From contig JAKEKT010000123.1 in NCBI GenBank assembly GCA_021495925.1, forward strand, positions 27,547 through 91,546: a DNA stretch of 64,000 nt, given 5' to 3'. A program made the position numbers and the translations under genes. This document shows, piece after piece, positions 16,452 through 27,125 of this stretch. The notes beneath the pieces are model-generated. The model saw only the letters and a program-made list of their open reading frames with translations. It had not been told where the DNA came from and did no database searches. Within the stretch, counting starts at the first letter, position 1. The number at the start of each line of letters is the position of its first letter. Source of the DNA: Diplodia intermedia. Its lineage: Eukaryota; Ascomycota; Dothideomycetes; Botryosphaeriales; Botryosphaeriaceae.

Positions 16452-19400
16452 TTACAACGTCCGGTGTTCATCCTTCTCCGTGCGGTTCTCGGAAACCATC
16501 GCCCTCCTGCGCAAGAATTTCTTCAGATTCTCCTGAGCACTGTGAAGACGTATCCACTGCCTGTGATGGTCTTGGGTGTTGGGCTTCTTGACCACATATT
16601 TGTTCTTGATGTCAGTCACCCAACTTTTCGTCATCTTATCTACATCTCCATCTTTGGCAATCCTGTTTTTCATCTCTTTCCTTGCCTTGCCATCCCACCT
16701 TTGCACTGTGAAATATTCGTGGTCTTTCCCGCAGACTCTTTGTCGCAATTTCCCGTTTTTCAGCTTCTCGTAGCACGTCTTGTCGAGGTGTACATCCGCA
16801 CAGTCCTTGCAGATATATATGTATCTCTGTGTCCGGATAGTGCTCCCATTTATGACCGCATCCGCCATCGCAAAATATTGGCAGATCAAAGTAATGGCCG
16901 TCCTCGGTGTTGTTGATCATGGACCAGGCTTGTTTTGCACTCTTCTCGTCGTCCAGAGCAACAAGTATCTCGCCAAGTGCCATGTAACCTTCACTGTCGT
17001 TATCGTACGTGTTGTCCTCAAGGAGATCGGTTGCGGCCTTCACATAGCTACTGATGCAGCCTTTGGCTTCCTCGTGTTGCCCGTTGAGCTTGTGAATTCG
17101 GCACAGTGATAGCGTGAGGTAGCGGACGTCGGTCATCAGAGTATCTTTCCCCTCTTGTCCCTTTTGTATCAACTCTTTTATCTTTTTGGTATACGCGGTC
17201 TCTCCATCTGACTTGAATTTCTTATTGATCGAAGACCGAGTGAGTTGAACATAGCATAGAGCAAGCTTTTCTGAGATCTGGGCTTGAAGCTGGCGGAGTT
17301 CTGGATGTACTTTGAATTGTGATCGTTCGAGCTTGATATTTTCCCACTCCTCGGTCGCCTCTTCCACCTTGTGCTGATGGTACAGTGCCAAGGCATAATA
17401 GAAACGTAAGTAGCCTCTAGCCACCACGGAAATACTGACTGTCGCTTTGATGGCATCAGTATAGCATTTGATGGTGAGCCCCGGGTCGTCGTGCAGTGCG
17501 AACCAGAGATTGTCGTGGAACTCCTGTGATTCGGGAAACTTGTGAAGTAGCTTGGTCATTGGGCTCAACCGCCCCTTTTCCGGTATCATGCCAAGGATTT
17601 GTATTAGTTTCTTCAAGCAGGTTCGGTCGTTTCGGCCCTTCACCGAGTCGAATGCTCTCTTGGCCAGATCAACATCATGCGGAAACGTGTCGAAAAGACT
17701 ACCAAAAGCTCTCACTGCCTTGTATGGTCGGTTTTGTTTCTCACAAAGTTCCAAAAAAGAACCAAGGATATCGTCGTGTTGATCTTTTTGCTCATTCCTG
17801 AAGTTCTCCTCCGCTTCAAGCTCTTTCAGAAGGGTTTCCCATGTTACCAGGGCTGGATGTTCGTCCTGTCCGGGCTGTTGCTCTCGATATTTGTGCATTT
17901 CAGTCCTTGCGATGCACCAGGTAGCTCTCCAGTTGTCGGGATTTTCTCTTTTCGCCGTTTCGCATGTCTTGAAAATGTAGCTGTACCAAGTTTCCGCTTC
18001 GTTGTCCGACGAAGCTGTTGCTTGTTCGCCCGAAGAAGATGTTGCTTGTTCATTTGAGGAAGCAGTCTGAATCGCAAGGGCAGTTTCGGCAAGTCTCCTG
18101 TATCGATTAGACGTCTGGCGTTTATCTCCCTTTCCGAGAACGCCGATAGCCCACCCCCAAATCTGCTCTAACGAATGTATGTCCACCTGTGTCCACTTCT
18201 CTGCAGGATATGGTTTCAAATCTGATACTTCCTGATATTGATGGTCAATGAAACGAGCACGTTTGCCACGGGATGCGATGAAGAACTTACGGTTTGAGAT
18301 ATCTTCATTAGCATCCACAGGCCATATTCCGCATCCCAGTCATCTTGATCAAGCCACAATGATGCCAGAGCCTTTTGTGGAGCTTTGGTGCAACGGTGGA
18401 TATCCAACACACCTTGCTCACCAGATGCTGTGTCCGTACTTTCTTCATGGTTCGTTTCATCTTTCTCATTGGCATTTGTGTCCGTAGGCGTTTGGGCGAG
18501 TTCCCTGGACCCAATCGTAGTCTCTTTCTTTTGGTCATCTCCCCCGAGATTTTGAGTTTTCTCTTTGACCGAATATTTTTCTTGACTGGCGGCCATCCGT
18601 ATACCTTCCTGCACGTCTTCATCTTCCCAGCTGAGCGCTCGGTAAATCATAGAATCTTGTTGTTTTTCCTGGAACAGCGGATCTAGAATGTTCTCAGATC
18701 CATGCTGCTTTACCCAAGTTTCAACCGAGTTTGTATCCATGAAGAATTCGTGCAGATAGTAACCTATCTCCTTCTTGACATTGCTTGGGACTTTCCGAAG
18801 CTGGTCGAGTGCAACTTCTCCCAGATGGTCAAGAAGATAACGGGCCGCGTACTCGTGCAAGAAATGAGAGTGCTTTCTGCGCTCTGTACACACTGCTCTG
18901 AGGATACAAAGAACAATCTTCATACGCCCATCAACACAGTCCAAGTCGATGCGGGGCTTTGAAGCTGGCAGCTTTTTGAAAAGCTGTTCGAGCGTGTTTG
19001 GAAGCTCTCCCTCGCAAAATGCCTGGGCAAGCCGTGTGATAATCGCAACGTCGGATTTGTGATTCTCGCTCTGATGGTTTGTTTCGTCTTCGAAGTTTGG
19101 TTCCGGTTCCGGTGGGTGGTGATCAAGGAAATATCTCATCGTCGGATCAGATACCACAATGTCGCCGTCAAACAAGTCGAAGAAGTGGAGGTACTTGTCT
19201 CGAATCCGTTGTTCCAAAGCCAATTGGTGCCGTGTGTCTTTGCTCAACCATGCAAAGGTCGTGAGTTGCTTGATAGTTGGCCATACGTTCAGAAGGACCA
19301 TACAGACAAGGACGTCGTTGAACTCCTCTATTTCGTCATCGTTCAACTGGCCTTCGAGCCTCTTCAGCTGCCAAGCAACTGCGCTGCAAGAATCTTCGGG

Positions 19401-21180
19401 CCGACGCTTCAAGATATCGCGAAGCTCATTGTTCCCATATGTTTGGATTGTTTGGTCAACCTCGTCCAGGATAGGCAATACATGCACGTAACTGTCGAAC
19501 GCGTATTGGTCGGTCTCGCAGAACTTGGCCTCGATTTTTCGTAAAAGATCGGCTTGCTCGTCGTCTTTCCGGTCCCTTGGAAAGTTACTCATTCTGGACT
19601 TAATGAATGTTTTCATATCTCCATGGCGATGTTCAGCAACGTGAATGAGTGTCGAGTTCTCACCGTGGTCGATTTCAAGGTCTTTGAGGGTCTCGCATTT
19701 TCCAGTAACCAGCATCCTGATTTGGAACTCGCTGCGGGGCATTTCCATGATGTCTCGAACGATGTACTTGAAGTCTTCCTTTTCTTTTTCTTTTTCCTTC
19801 GATGTTTCCAAATCAAGTCCATCAATGACGAGGAAGAAAACCTTTCGGCATTTCGAGCTTGCAAACGTGGCATATTCCTTGATCAATTTGTCCCAGAGGT
19901 CTCTACTGCAAGAGAGATTGCTGGCGGGGTGTTCCATTTTGCTGGCAGCATATCTTTGGTATTCCTCATCAGCCGTCGTGAGTTGCCAGATAAGCGATAT
20001 CAGAATATCTCTGATGGAAATGTGGTCATCTGGAACAGGGCCAGTCGTCGAAGTGTCGTTTGCGGGGGACTTGCTTGAGTTTTCGGGCTGAGACTTTTCG
20101 ACGCGTCTTTTCTCCGAGCTCTTGAAATAGAAAAAGGCAACCGAAGACTTTCCATTCTTTCTCGGCGTTTGGCTTCCTTGTAAAGTCTCGACGATTTCGG
20201 AACAGAGAAAAGTCTTGCCAAAACCTGGATCTGCCTCCAACACTAAGACCGGAGCTGCTGGTTGCTGAACGTCTTTCCATGTGGAGAATTCCTCCAGGGC
20301 CGGGAGCCATGACCCAATGCCTTTCACATAGCGTCTCCGAAGGGTTTCTTGCATCTCTTTCCAAGGGCGCAGGAATTGCGTGCTTTCTTCAATCTCCAGG
20401 CTGTCTCTGATGAGTTTCAGGTTCCTGGCTCGGGTCCGGCGACCTTCTTCTGAAATAGTGAATCCATGAGATTCAGCATTGTTCTGTGCTTCTTCATTCT
20501 TCACCAACTCGTCGATGCGATTGAGTTCCTGCCGTATACCCCCATCGAGGCCAATGATGGCTTTACAGAGGTTTTTTAATCTTCCTTTCTTGTGTTTGGA
20601 GGTTTGGAGAACGTTTGAATAGATGGCGCATATGTTCAGAAAATGCTGAAGGATCTTGAAGATTATGTCCACGAGGTTTCTGTTCAGCCTGGTTCCTTGT
20701 CGCGCTGTTTCCACATAAGTTTGGATTCTGTTGAAGTGGGGCAAGACCCTCTCCAATGTATCGTGGACACTCGTGGCCGTGTAGTATTGCTGATAGTGAT
20801 CCGAAATTTCGATAAGAGGCGTGGCTGCCTTGAACAGTATCCCAGCTCCAGGAAATGCCTGTTTCAATGTCAGCTGTGACTTTTCTTTTCTGGGGAGCCT
20901 ATCATGGATAATGAAGTCGATTTCAGTAGGCGCAAAAACTTACGCTCGATGTGACATTGCTAGCCACCTCGGCCCCAACCTGTATCATGCGTTTCAAGGT
21001 CTCCTTGACGATTTTTTCTCGAGTATCACCTCCTTGAAAGCTTTTGCTAAGCTCCTCTTCCATCTCTTCTATGGTAAGCTTCGGACCATGTTGAAGATCT
21101 TCCCCTGTTCTTTCTTTGTAGGTTTCCGAAGCCTTTTGCCAGAGTTTGTCGATATCCTCAGCACCGACGGTTTCTGCCAT
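16452..21180 (-). CDS. STAND/NLR protein with Goodbye N-terminus, P-loop NTPase and TPR-like C-terminus; 3' end frameshifted
   Basis: Minus strand; exons 21180-20944, 20873-18291, 18231-16636, giving 1471 residues before a stop at 16636. The start is ATG 21180 (MAETVGAEDIDKLWQKASETYKERTG), a Goodbye-type fungal STAND N-terminus. The Walker A motif ADPGFGKTF is near residue 295 and a Walker B-like VFFLVIDGLDLE near 428. The second half is helical with TPR-like repeats. The C-terminal zinc ribbon begins in frame (FDLPIFCDGGCGHKW), but its second half (ICKDCADVHLDKTCYEK ...) lies in another frame at 16889-16452. The switch maps to an AT run at 16811-16822. Fungal NLRs mediate non-self recognition and cell death; the ligand is unknown. 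Either a pseudogene-like allele, a sequencing error, or an unusual junction. Confidence 0.85.
16811..16822 (-). other. apparent frameshift site in the NLR zinc-ribbon
   Basis: On the minus strand the reading frame runs CDGGCGHKWEHYPDTEIHIY and then leaves the family sequence, while the neighbouring frame supplies ICKDCADVH immediately after. The junction is the dinucleotide run ATACATATATATC, where a one-base loss or gain is easy. No GT-AG intron of normal length bridges the two frames. Confidence 0.65.
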
Positions 21181-22142
21181 GGCGATATCGCTGAACTTCG
21201 GAAGAGAATGGCCCAACGAGTGAATGGTGGACTTGCGGGTGACCGAAAGGGAATAGGTGTGCGTGGAGGGGGATAGTTTTGATGTCCATACAATGGTGAC
21301 TTTATATAGTGGTCAAAGATATCAGCTTCGGGGGCTGAACATTGTTACGAGCCACGCCCGACTTTGTGAACTGCATTCTGAGTACGGATTCTCTAAATTA
21401 GTGTGAGTATTGGATGGGAAAAGCAATTCCAATAAGCCAGTCATCGAACACTTCTTGAACACACACTTGTGGTGGCCGAAATGCTTCTTCTCCTTCTTCA
21501 GCTTAGGAAATTCAGGATCAGCATTTTCTAAATTCGTAGACACGGCGGCCATCTGCACTCACGCCTTACTGCATCCGGTAGACCAGTTGATCGATATCGG
21601 GATGTCTTTGCCAGGTACACGAGCTGAACACTGCATGCATGCCCAACAAGGCCGAGATTTGGATCATACCGATTAATGCCGCGTTACTTCCTACAGTCGT
21701 GGCTGAGGTGGGCTACTAATGTTTGCTTTTCACTCGTATCTGGGGCTGATAACTAGCTGGGGAAAGCCGAGGGCTGGTGCGTGTTTGACCACCCAGCTGA
21801 ACAAACCCTGCATGCCGAGGAAATTGGTCTCCGACGGAATCTTCAATTCAATTTACCGAGAGAGCCTCACGCGTGATCCATTTCCTCTTTTGCACTGTTT
21901 GTCTCTTGCCAAGGACGCCACGTATCAGCCTTGCGGGTGTGTGCGAAGCCACACAAGACGCGCATGCGATGCTCTGATCGGGTTTCGTTTCAACCCTATG
22001 GGCCCAAAGTTGCTACATGGCCTCTGTCCCGTGAGAGAGTGGGGTGTACTGTTGGTGGAGCTACGAAGGCGAAAAGAACGCTAAGGCGCCGGCCCGGCTA
22101 AACGTCGGCCCAACGCCGTAGGTGGTTGCCGGTGTTGGCAGG

Positions 22143-22600
22143 AGCGACCGACCAGGGGGGTTTTACTGCTTCTTCCGCTCGCCGATACGACACCTCCTCA
22201 CTACACCATCGGACCCGCACATCATTTGGAGCCCAACGCGGGGAGCTGCATCTATCGTTTAGAGCTCGACTACCCTCTAGCATTCGGTAACACGTTCTCG
22301 GCTACCCAGCGGCATGCTCTCGAGCAGGCTACCCTCTGGCATTCGAAGCTCGTCACCGGCTACCCAGCGGCATCATGGAAGCCTAGCGATCGAGCAGCAG
22401 CAGCAGCGACATTGATGGCGAGACATCCTCACTTCATTGCTACGACTACTACCGACATCTATACGATACACCCGGTGGACTGCAGCTTCGCGGCGATTGC
22501 GCAGTCCAGAGAGAGAGGGGGCGCGACTGACAGGGGGTATTTCACAGCTTCTTCCGCTCACCGATACGACCTCCTCACCGGACCACGGACCCGCACATCA
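22143..22600. repeat. pair of ~80-bp direct repeats
   Basis: The segment 22143-22224 (CGACCGACCAGGGGGGTTTT ... CCGCACATCA) is repeated with drift at 22523-22600 (GCGACTGACAGGGGGTAT ... CCGCACATCA). Shared landmarks are GCTTCTTCCGCTC(G/A)CCGATACGAC, split here for length, and GACCCGCACATCA. The copies differ by substitutions and small indels. This could be two decayed LTR-like or satellite units. Confidence 0.5.
22270..22380. repeat. degenerate 59-bp tandem repeat, two units
   Basis: CTACCCTCTAGCATTCGG at 22270 recurs as CTACCCTCTGGCATTCGA at 22329, and GGCTACCCAGCGGCAT recurs at the same offset, so the unit length is about 59 bases. It lies between the two 80-bp repeats. Confidence 0.55.
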
Positions 22601-22710
22601 CCGGGAAGGACACCATCAAGAAAACGCAACGGTATATATTGAGCATCAAATCTTCGAATTTTCATCAACCTGGAATCCTTCCAAGCAAGCGCGGTCCACC
22701 GCACTCGTCT

Positions 22711-22823
22711 CTCCGCTTGGTGTAGTTGGTTCATCACGTTCGACTGTAATATCTAGTCCGCACGCTTCAGAGCTGCGATTGAATGCCATCGAAAGGTCCC
22801 TAGTTCGATTCTGGGAGCGGAGA
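22711..22823 (+). tRNA. tRNA-Tyr (GTA) with an intron of about 38 nt
   Basis: The acceptor arms CTCCGCT (22711) and AGCGGAG (22816-22822) pair fully, with A as discriminator. The A box TGGTGTAGTTGG and B box AGTTCGATTC are present. The D stem is GTG/CAC, the anticodon stem TTCGA/TCGAA, the variable loop AGGTC and the T stem CCTAG/CTGGG. The anticodon loop reads CTGTAA..., i.e. GTA, and the 3' half of the stem resumes after about 38 extra bases, matching the usual intron position one base 3' of the anticodon. Eukaryotic tRNA-Tyr genes commonly carry introns. A T run at 22829-22833 would terminate RNA polymerase III. Exact intron ends are inferred. Confidence 0.85.
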
Positions 22824-23186
22824 TCATCTTTTTGCCCGTTGGTTGGAGACACAGCATCGTGGTTGAGGGGACGGCATGGTGTTGAGGGCGAAAATCTGTT
22901 TTGGTGGAGCCGGCGGTGATGCGGCCGAGGCTGGCAAGCGAATCAGCCACGCGCGTTTGACCGGCGGTCGAATCGGCCTTTTAGCGCATTCCTGGCGGAA
23001 GGATGGCCAAAAGATTGGCTGCGAGTGCAGAAGAAAGTCGGAGGGTGGGGAGATGTTGCGTCAGGGCGCATGGCCCAGGTTGGCAAAAAAGACTCGGCAG
23101 CTGCTAGCTGCATGGACAACGAACAAAAAAAAGTGTGGACAAGCAGGGGATTGCTGTTGCGCTTGTTAGTGGCTGCTCGGTCTGCA

Positions 23187-23274
23187 GTTGAGTGTGGATC
23201 GAACTTACAACCCTGGACCTCTCGCATTCGAGGTGGTTCTGCAAAGCGAGCGCTCTACCACTGAGCCTGGGGAG
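23187..23274 (-). tRNA. tRNA-like sequence, Ala(TGC)-type anticodon arm, probably damaged
   Basis: On the minus strand there is a good D arm (GCTCAGTGGTAGAGC) and a perfect anticodon stem CTCGC/GCGAG enclosing TTTGCA and about 13 extra bases, consistent with anticodon TGC plus a short intron. A B-box-like GTTCGATCC follows, but the T stem (GTAAG/CACAC) pairs poorly and the acceptor ends do not match (CTCCCC-side against TCAACTG-side). It therefore looks like a tRNA gene whose 3' half is broken or replaced. It lies about 370 bases from tRNA-Tyr, on the opposite strand. Confidence 0.45.
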
Positions 23275-23812
23275 GTTGTTAGAGGCGTCTCAGACATCAT
23301 AGGCTGAGGTGCAACTCACTACATGCCCGAGCTTGGGATTATGTAAGCGCTGGATTTTGGCAGCGTTTATATCCCGAAATAGACAGGTAGCACGGTGATG
23401 GCCGTTGCGGGAGCACCAGACGGGGCATGGGTGCTGCGGTGCTGCAAGAGTCGAGGCCGGACGCCACATCATCAAGAAGCGGTGCAAGGTTGCAGAGAAG
23501 GGCCGGCGGAAGGGTGGGCGGCTAGCTGGCGGCGGCGATCAACCCGCCAGCTCAAGCATCACCCCAGCCCGATCCCAGGGCCCAGCGCCCCAGCCGGACC
23601 ACCCTGTCTCTCTCCACGCCGCGCCTGAAACCTACTTCGTGCTGGCAATCAATGGCCTCCGCGCCGGACCTGCACCACCGCCGTCACGCTCCCCGACAAA
23701 TTATGGCGATCGTGTGAGGCCGGCGCATGGTCATCAGCAGACGCAGCCTTAGCCTACCAGCCACCCTCATTGGCCCGCTCCCTAAGCCCAAAGCTCTCCC
23801 ACGTATTGCCGC
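23275..23812. other. intergenic, promoter side of the RBR ligase gene
   Basis: GC-rich sequence leading to the ATG at 23813. Short frames here are not supported by any motif. No RNA gene seen. Confidence 0.4.
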
Positions 23813-26397
23813 ATGGCCGCCAACCGCCGCTTCGCAAGCCTGCTCGACGGCATGGGAGCCATCTTCGCTCCCAGGCCGCGAGACCACGCCTTCGCCTACG
23901 ACTCCGACTCGGCCTACCACCGCCCGCGCTCCTCTCGCCGCCCGCGCCGCAACACCTTCGACCACGACACGCGCCACGAGCCCGCCTATGCCGCTCCGCC
24001 GCCGCCGCCCGACCTAGATCACCTGCGCCAGGCCCGCGCTGCCTACTACGCCCCGCCGCCAGAGCTCGCAGACCCGCGCAGCGGTCGCCGGCCCTCGGCT
24101 GCCTCCGTCGCGCTATCCTCGCACCCGCCCACGCCGCCGCCGCCGCCCGTGCCGGTGCCCGACCTGCCGGACATGGAGCCCAGGCTGACGCGCGCCGCCA
24201 GCACCCGCAAGACCTCCAGGAGCAAGCGCCAGCAGCAGGACGAACGCCGCCCCAGCAGGAAAGAGCGGGAAGACCGGGACAGCGGCGTCTATGTGTACAG
24301 CACGCCCCGCAGCGGTGACAGCAGGAGCAGGCGGGAGGAGGATTTGGGCGACACGAGATCACGCGCAGGCGGTGCGCACAGGAGAGCGGTGTCGTCCCCC
24401 GCCACCAACATTATCGATGTCGAGGTCGAGAGGGAGCCCGAGCCCGAGCCTGAGCCTTCGGTGCGTAGGGCGGATGGCGCCAGGTTAAACCGGTATGTCC
24501 TTGGGATTTCACTCTCATCCGAACCTGGTCGTTGACGTGATACAGGACCATGTCTGCCCGCGACTCAGCCCGTCCCGCAGCCATGACCCGGCCGTCTCTC
24601 AGAAGGACGGGAACCTTGAAAACCCCACCCGGCGAGATGCCTCCGGCGACGCCTTCCCAGGGCCACCAACGGCGGAACAGCGGGATCCTCAGTCTGTTCC
24701 GCCATGTACCGCCGCCGGCTCAGACGCCGGAAAAGAAGTAGGTTCCTCTGGACGTCGTGCTAGTGTCGCTGCTCACATTGCCGCCCAGATATGACTGTAT
24801 GGTCTGCATGGATGAAGTGCGTGCATCTCGCTGCCCGAGGCTCTCATGTGGCCATCGCATGTGCCACACCTGTCTAAAACGTCAGTTCGAACTCTCCGTC
24901 CGGGATCCGCAGCACATGCCCCCGAGATGTTGCACCACTGAGCACATTCCTCTTAAATATGTTGAGCGCCTCTTCGATACCAAATTCAAGGTCCTCTGGA
25001 ACAAAAAATACCAAGAATACACCGCCAAGAACCGAACATACTGCCCCACCCGTGGATGCGGAGAGTGGATCAAGCCCTCTCACATCCGCATGGACCCCAC
25101 CGTCGGCCGCAAGTACGGCAAATGCCCACGCTGCCGCGTCAAGGTGTGCGTCAAATGCAACAACCGCTGGCACCTCCGCAAAGAATGCCCCAAGGACGAA
25201 GACGAGGAAGCGCACGCCTTCGCTGAGATGGCCAAGGAGTCCGGGTGGCAGAAGTGCTACAACTGCAAGGCCATGGTCGAGCTGAAGGAGGGGTGCAACC
25301 ACATGACGTGCCGGTGCACCGCGCAGTTCTGCATGCTGTGCGGCGCGCGCTGGAAGACGTGCGAGTGCCCGTGGTTCAACTACCAGCACCTCGACGACGA
25401 AGACCGCCTGCAGAACATGCGCGTGCCCGAGCCCTACATCGTCGTCGAGCGCGACCGTCCCGACGCCGCCGTCGTCCCTCCGCCCCCGCGCCCGCTGCAA
25501 AACGCCGCCCGCCCCGACCAGTACGCCGTGCCCGCCCCCCGCCTCAACCACCCCGTCTACGCCGCCGCCCAGGAGGACCGCCCGGCCACCGCCCGCACCG
25601 CCCGCACCTTCTACGCCCCCGACCGCGACCTCGAGCGCGAGCGCGAGCGCGAGCGCGAAGACGAGATGCTCGCCCGCCGCCTGCAATCCGAGTTCCTCGC
25701 CGACATGGCCGCCGCCAACCCCAACAACGCAACCACCAACACCGGCGGGGGGCCGCAGCAGCGCGCCGGCAGCATCCGCGGCGGCAGCCACCGTCGCCAC
25801 CATCACCGCCATCGCACCGCGCCCGTCGTGGTCCCGCCGTCCCGGTACGACTCGCCCGAGCTCGAGATCGAGGTCATGGGCGTCGGCAACGCGGCGGGGC
25901 ACCACATGAACGACTTCGGCATGCCGGGAGCGGCGGCCGTGGCGGCAGCAGCCGCGGCGGGGAGACGTCACGGTCAACAGCAAGCAGCGGCGGCGCCGCC
26001 GCCGCCTCGCACCGGCACCGCCGTCCGCCGCAGCAACACCACGCGCAGCAGCACGCGAAATGGCCACCACCACGCGCGCCGGGAGCAGGCGGAACCGGAT
26101 CGTCGGTACGCAACAGCTACCGCCGCTGAACCGTATACGGTGACGACGATGACGGGTGGCGGCAACAACATGACGACCCACCAGTATCAGTACCAGTACG
26201 CGCGGCAGCAGCAGCAGCAGCAGCGGCAGCAGCAGCGGCAGGCGGCGGCGGTCGAGGCGTCGGTCATGGCCGGCTTGGGGGATCCGGCGCGCAGCGGCAT
26301 GGGCCGGGTCGGCATGTGGTTGAACTATGTGGAGAACGATCCGGCCGAGGTGGAGGGGAGGGCGCAGCGGAGTAGTGCGGCTGTGGCGGCGTATTGA
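23813..26397 (+). CDS. RBR-type (RING-IBR-RING) E3 ubiquitin ligase (826 aa)
   Basis: Exons 23813-24492, 24546-24737, 24789-26397. RBR ligases take ubiquitin from an E2 onto a RING2 cysteine before passing it to the substrate. Residues 1 to ~290 are a basic, Pro/Arg/Ser-rich disordered region. RING1 starts right after the last splice (YDCMVCMDEV ... CGHRMCHTCL), the IBR has CPTRGCGEW and CPRCRVKVCVKCNNRWH ... CP, and RING2 is WQKCYNCKAMVELKEGCNHMTCRCTAQFCMLCG, split by the catalytic Cys in GCNHMTC. The C-terminal ~330 residues are low complexity with a Glu/Arg run and poly-Gln near the end. Many related fungal RBR proteins have this layout. Substrates are unknown. Confidence 0.92.
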
Positions 26398-27125
26398 TGA
26401 TGGTGGTGATCATCATGATGATGGGGATGGTGGGGATGGAGGTTATGTGATTCTTTTTTTTTTCTTTTCCTTTTCTTTACAAAAACTCTAATGACTTTAT
26501 GAGGGATGGTGGATGAGATGGATGGGTAAGAGGTGGAGAGATTTTGCGGGCTTTTTGTGGGGGAGTGCTTTTTCTTCTTCTTCTTTCTTGACGTCTAGTA
26601 TGGCTGGGTTGGTTGGTTGGTTGGTGATACCCCCTCCCCCACTTCTTTGGGTCGTATATGGGTTTTTTTTTGTTTGTTGGTCTCTTTTGGGTGGTGGTGG
26701 TGGTTACGATATCAGAATGTTTATGGATGGGGGGCATGCATGCATCGTCCCGCTTCTTTCACGGTTTTTTTTATGGTCTCTTCCTCTCCGCTCCTCCAGC
26801 TGGACTGGATCGGGCTAGGTGGGAATTCGGAGGAGAAGAGACGGAAAAAGGGATTTTGCGGATCATCTTCTCCTTCTACCTACCTTGTTGTTCTTGTTCT
26901 TTACTTTGGGTTCGTCACCTGCTTGCAGTTTGTCGTGCGATACAGCGGTTTTCCGGGTATATGACCTTGTTTTCTTTTCTTTTCTACCCAGTTTGGAACA
27001 AAAGGTTAAGCAAGCGCGTTCGTTCGTTCGTCTGATTGTTGGCTTTTTTCTTTCTCTTTTTTGGGTCGTTCAAGCTTGTTGTATAGGTATGTGGTCTTTG
27101 TAGGAATTGTGAACCACGCTCATTG
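26398..27125. other. intergenic, T-rich 3' flank shared by two convergent genes
   Basis: Polypyrimidine and poly-T stretches, with TGG and GATG short repeats near 26400-26440 and GGTTGG repeats near 26605. This is the region between the stop of the RBR gene and the stop of the minus-strand F-box gene. No gene seen. Confidence 0.4.

Larger units (their letters stand above)
21181..22710. other. intergenic; NLR promoter side and degenerate repeats
   Basis: The first ~900 bases are 5' flank of the NLR, with nothing I can name. From 22143 to 22600 the sequence is built of repeats (listed separately). No protein-coding gene is supported. Confidence 0.4.

Noticed and set aside
16824..16856. Possible 33-nt GT...CAG intron that would join the two NLR zinc-ribbon frames
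   Set aside because: Too short for known fungal introns and it would remove part of the ribbon; a one-base indel at the AT run is simpler.
24874..26181. 435-codon minus frame opposite the RBR gene
   Set aside because: Antisense of the zinc-finger exon; no motif and biased Val/Gly/His composition.
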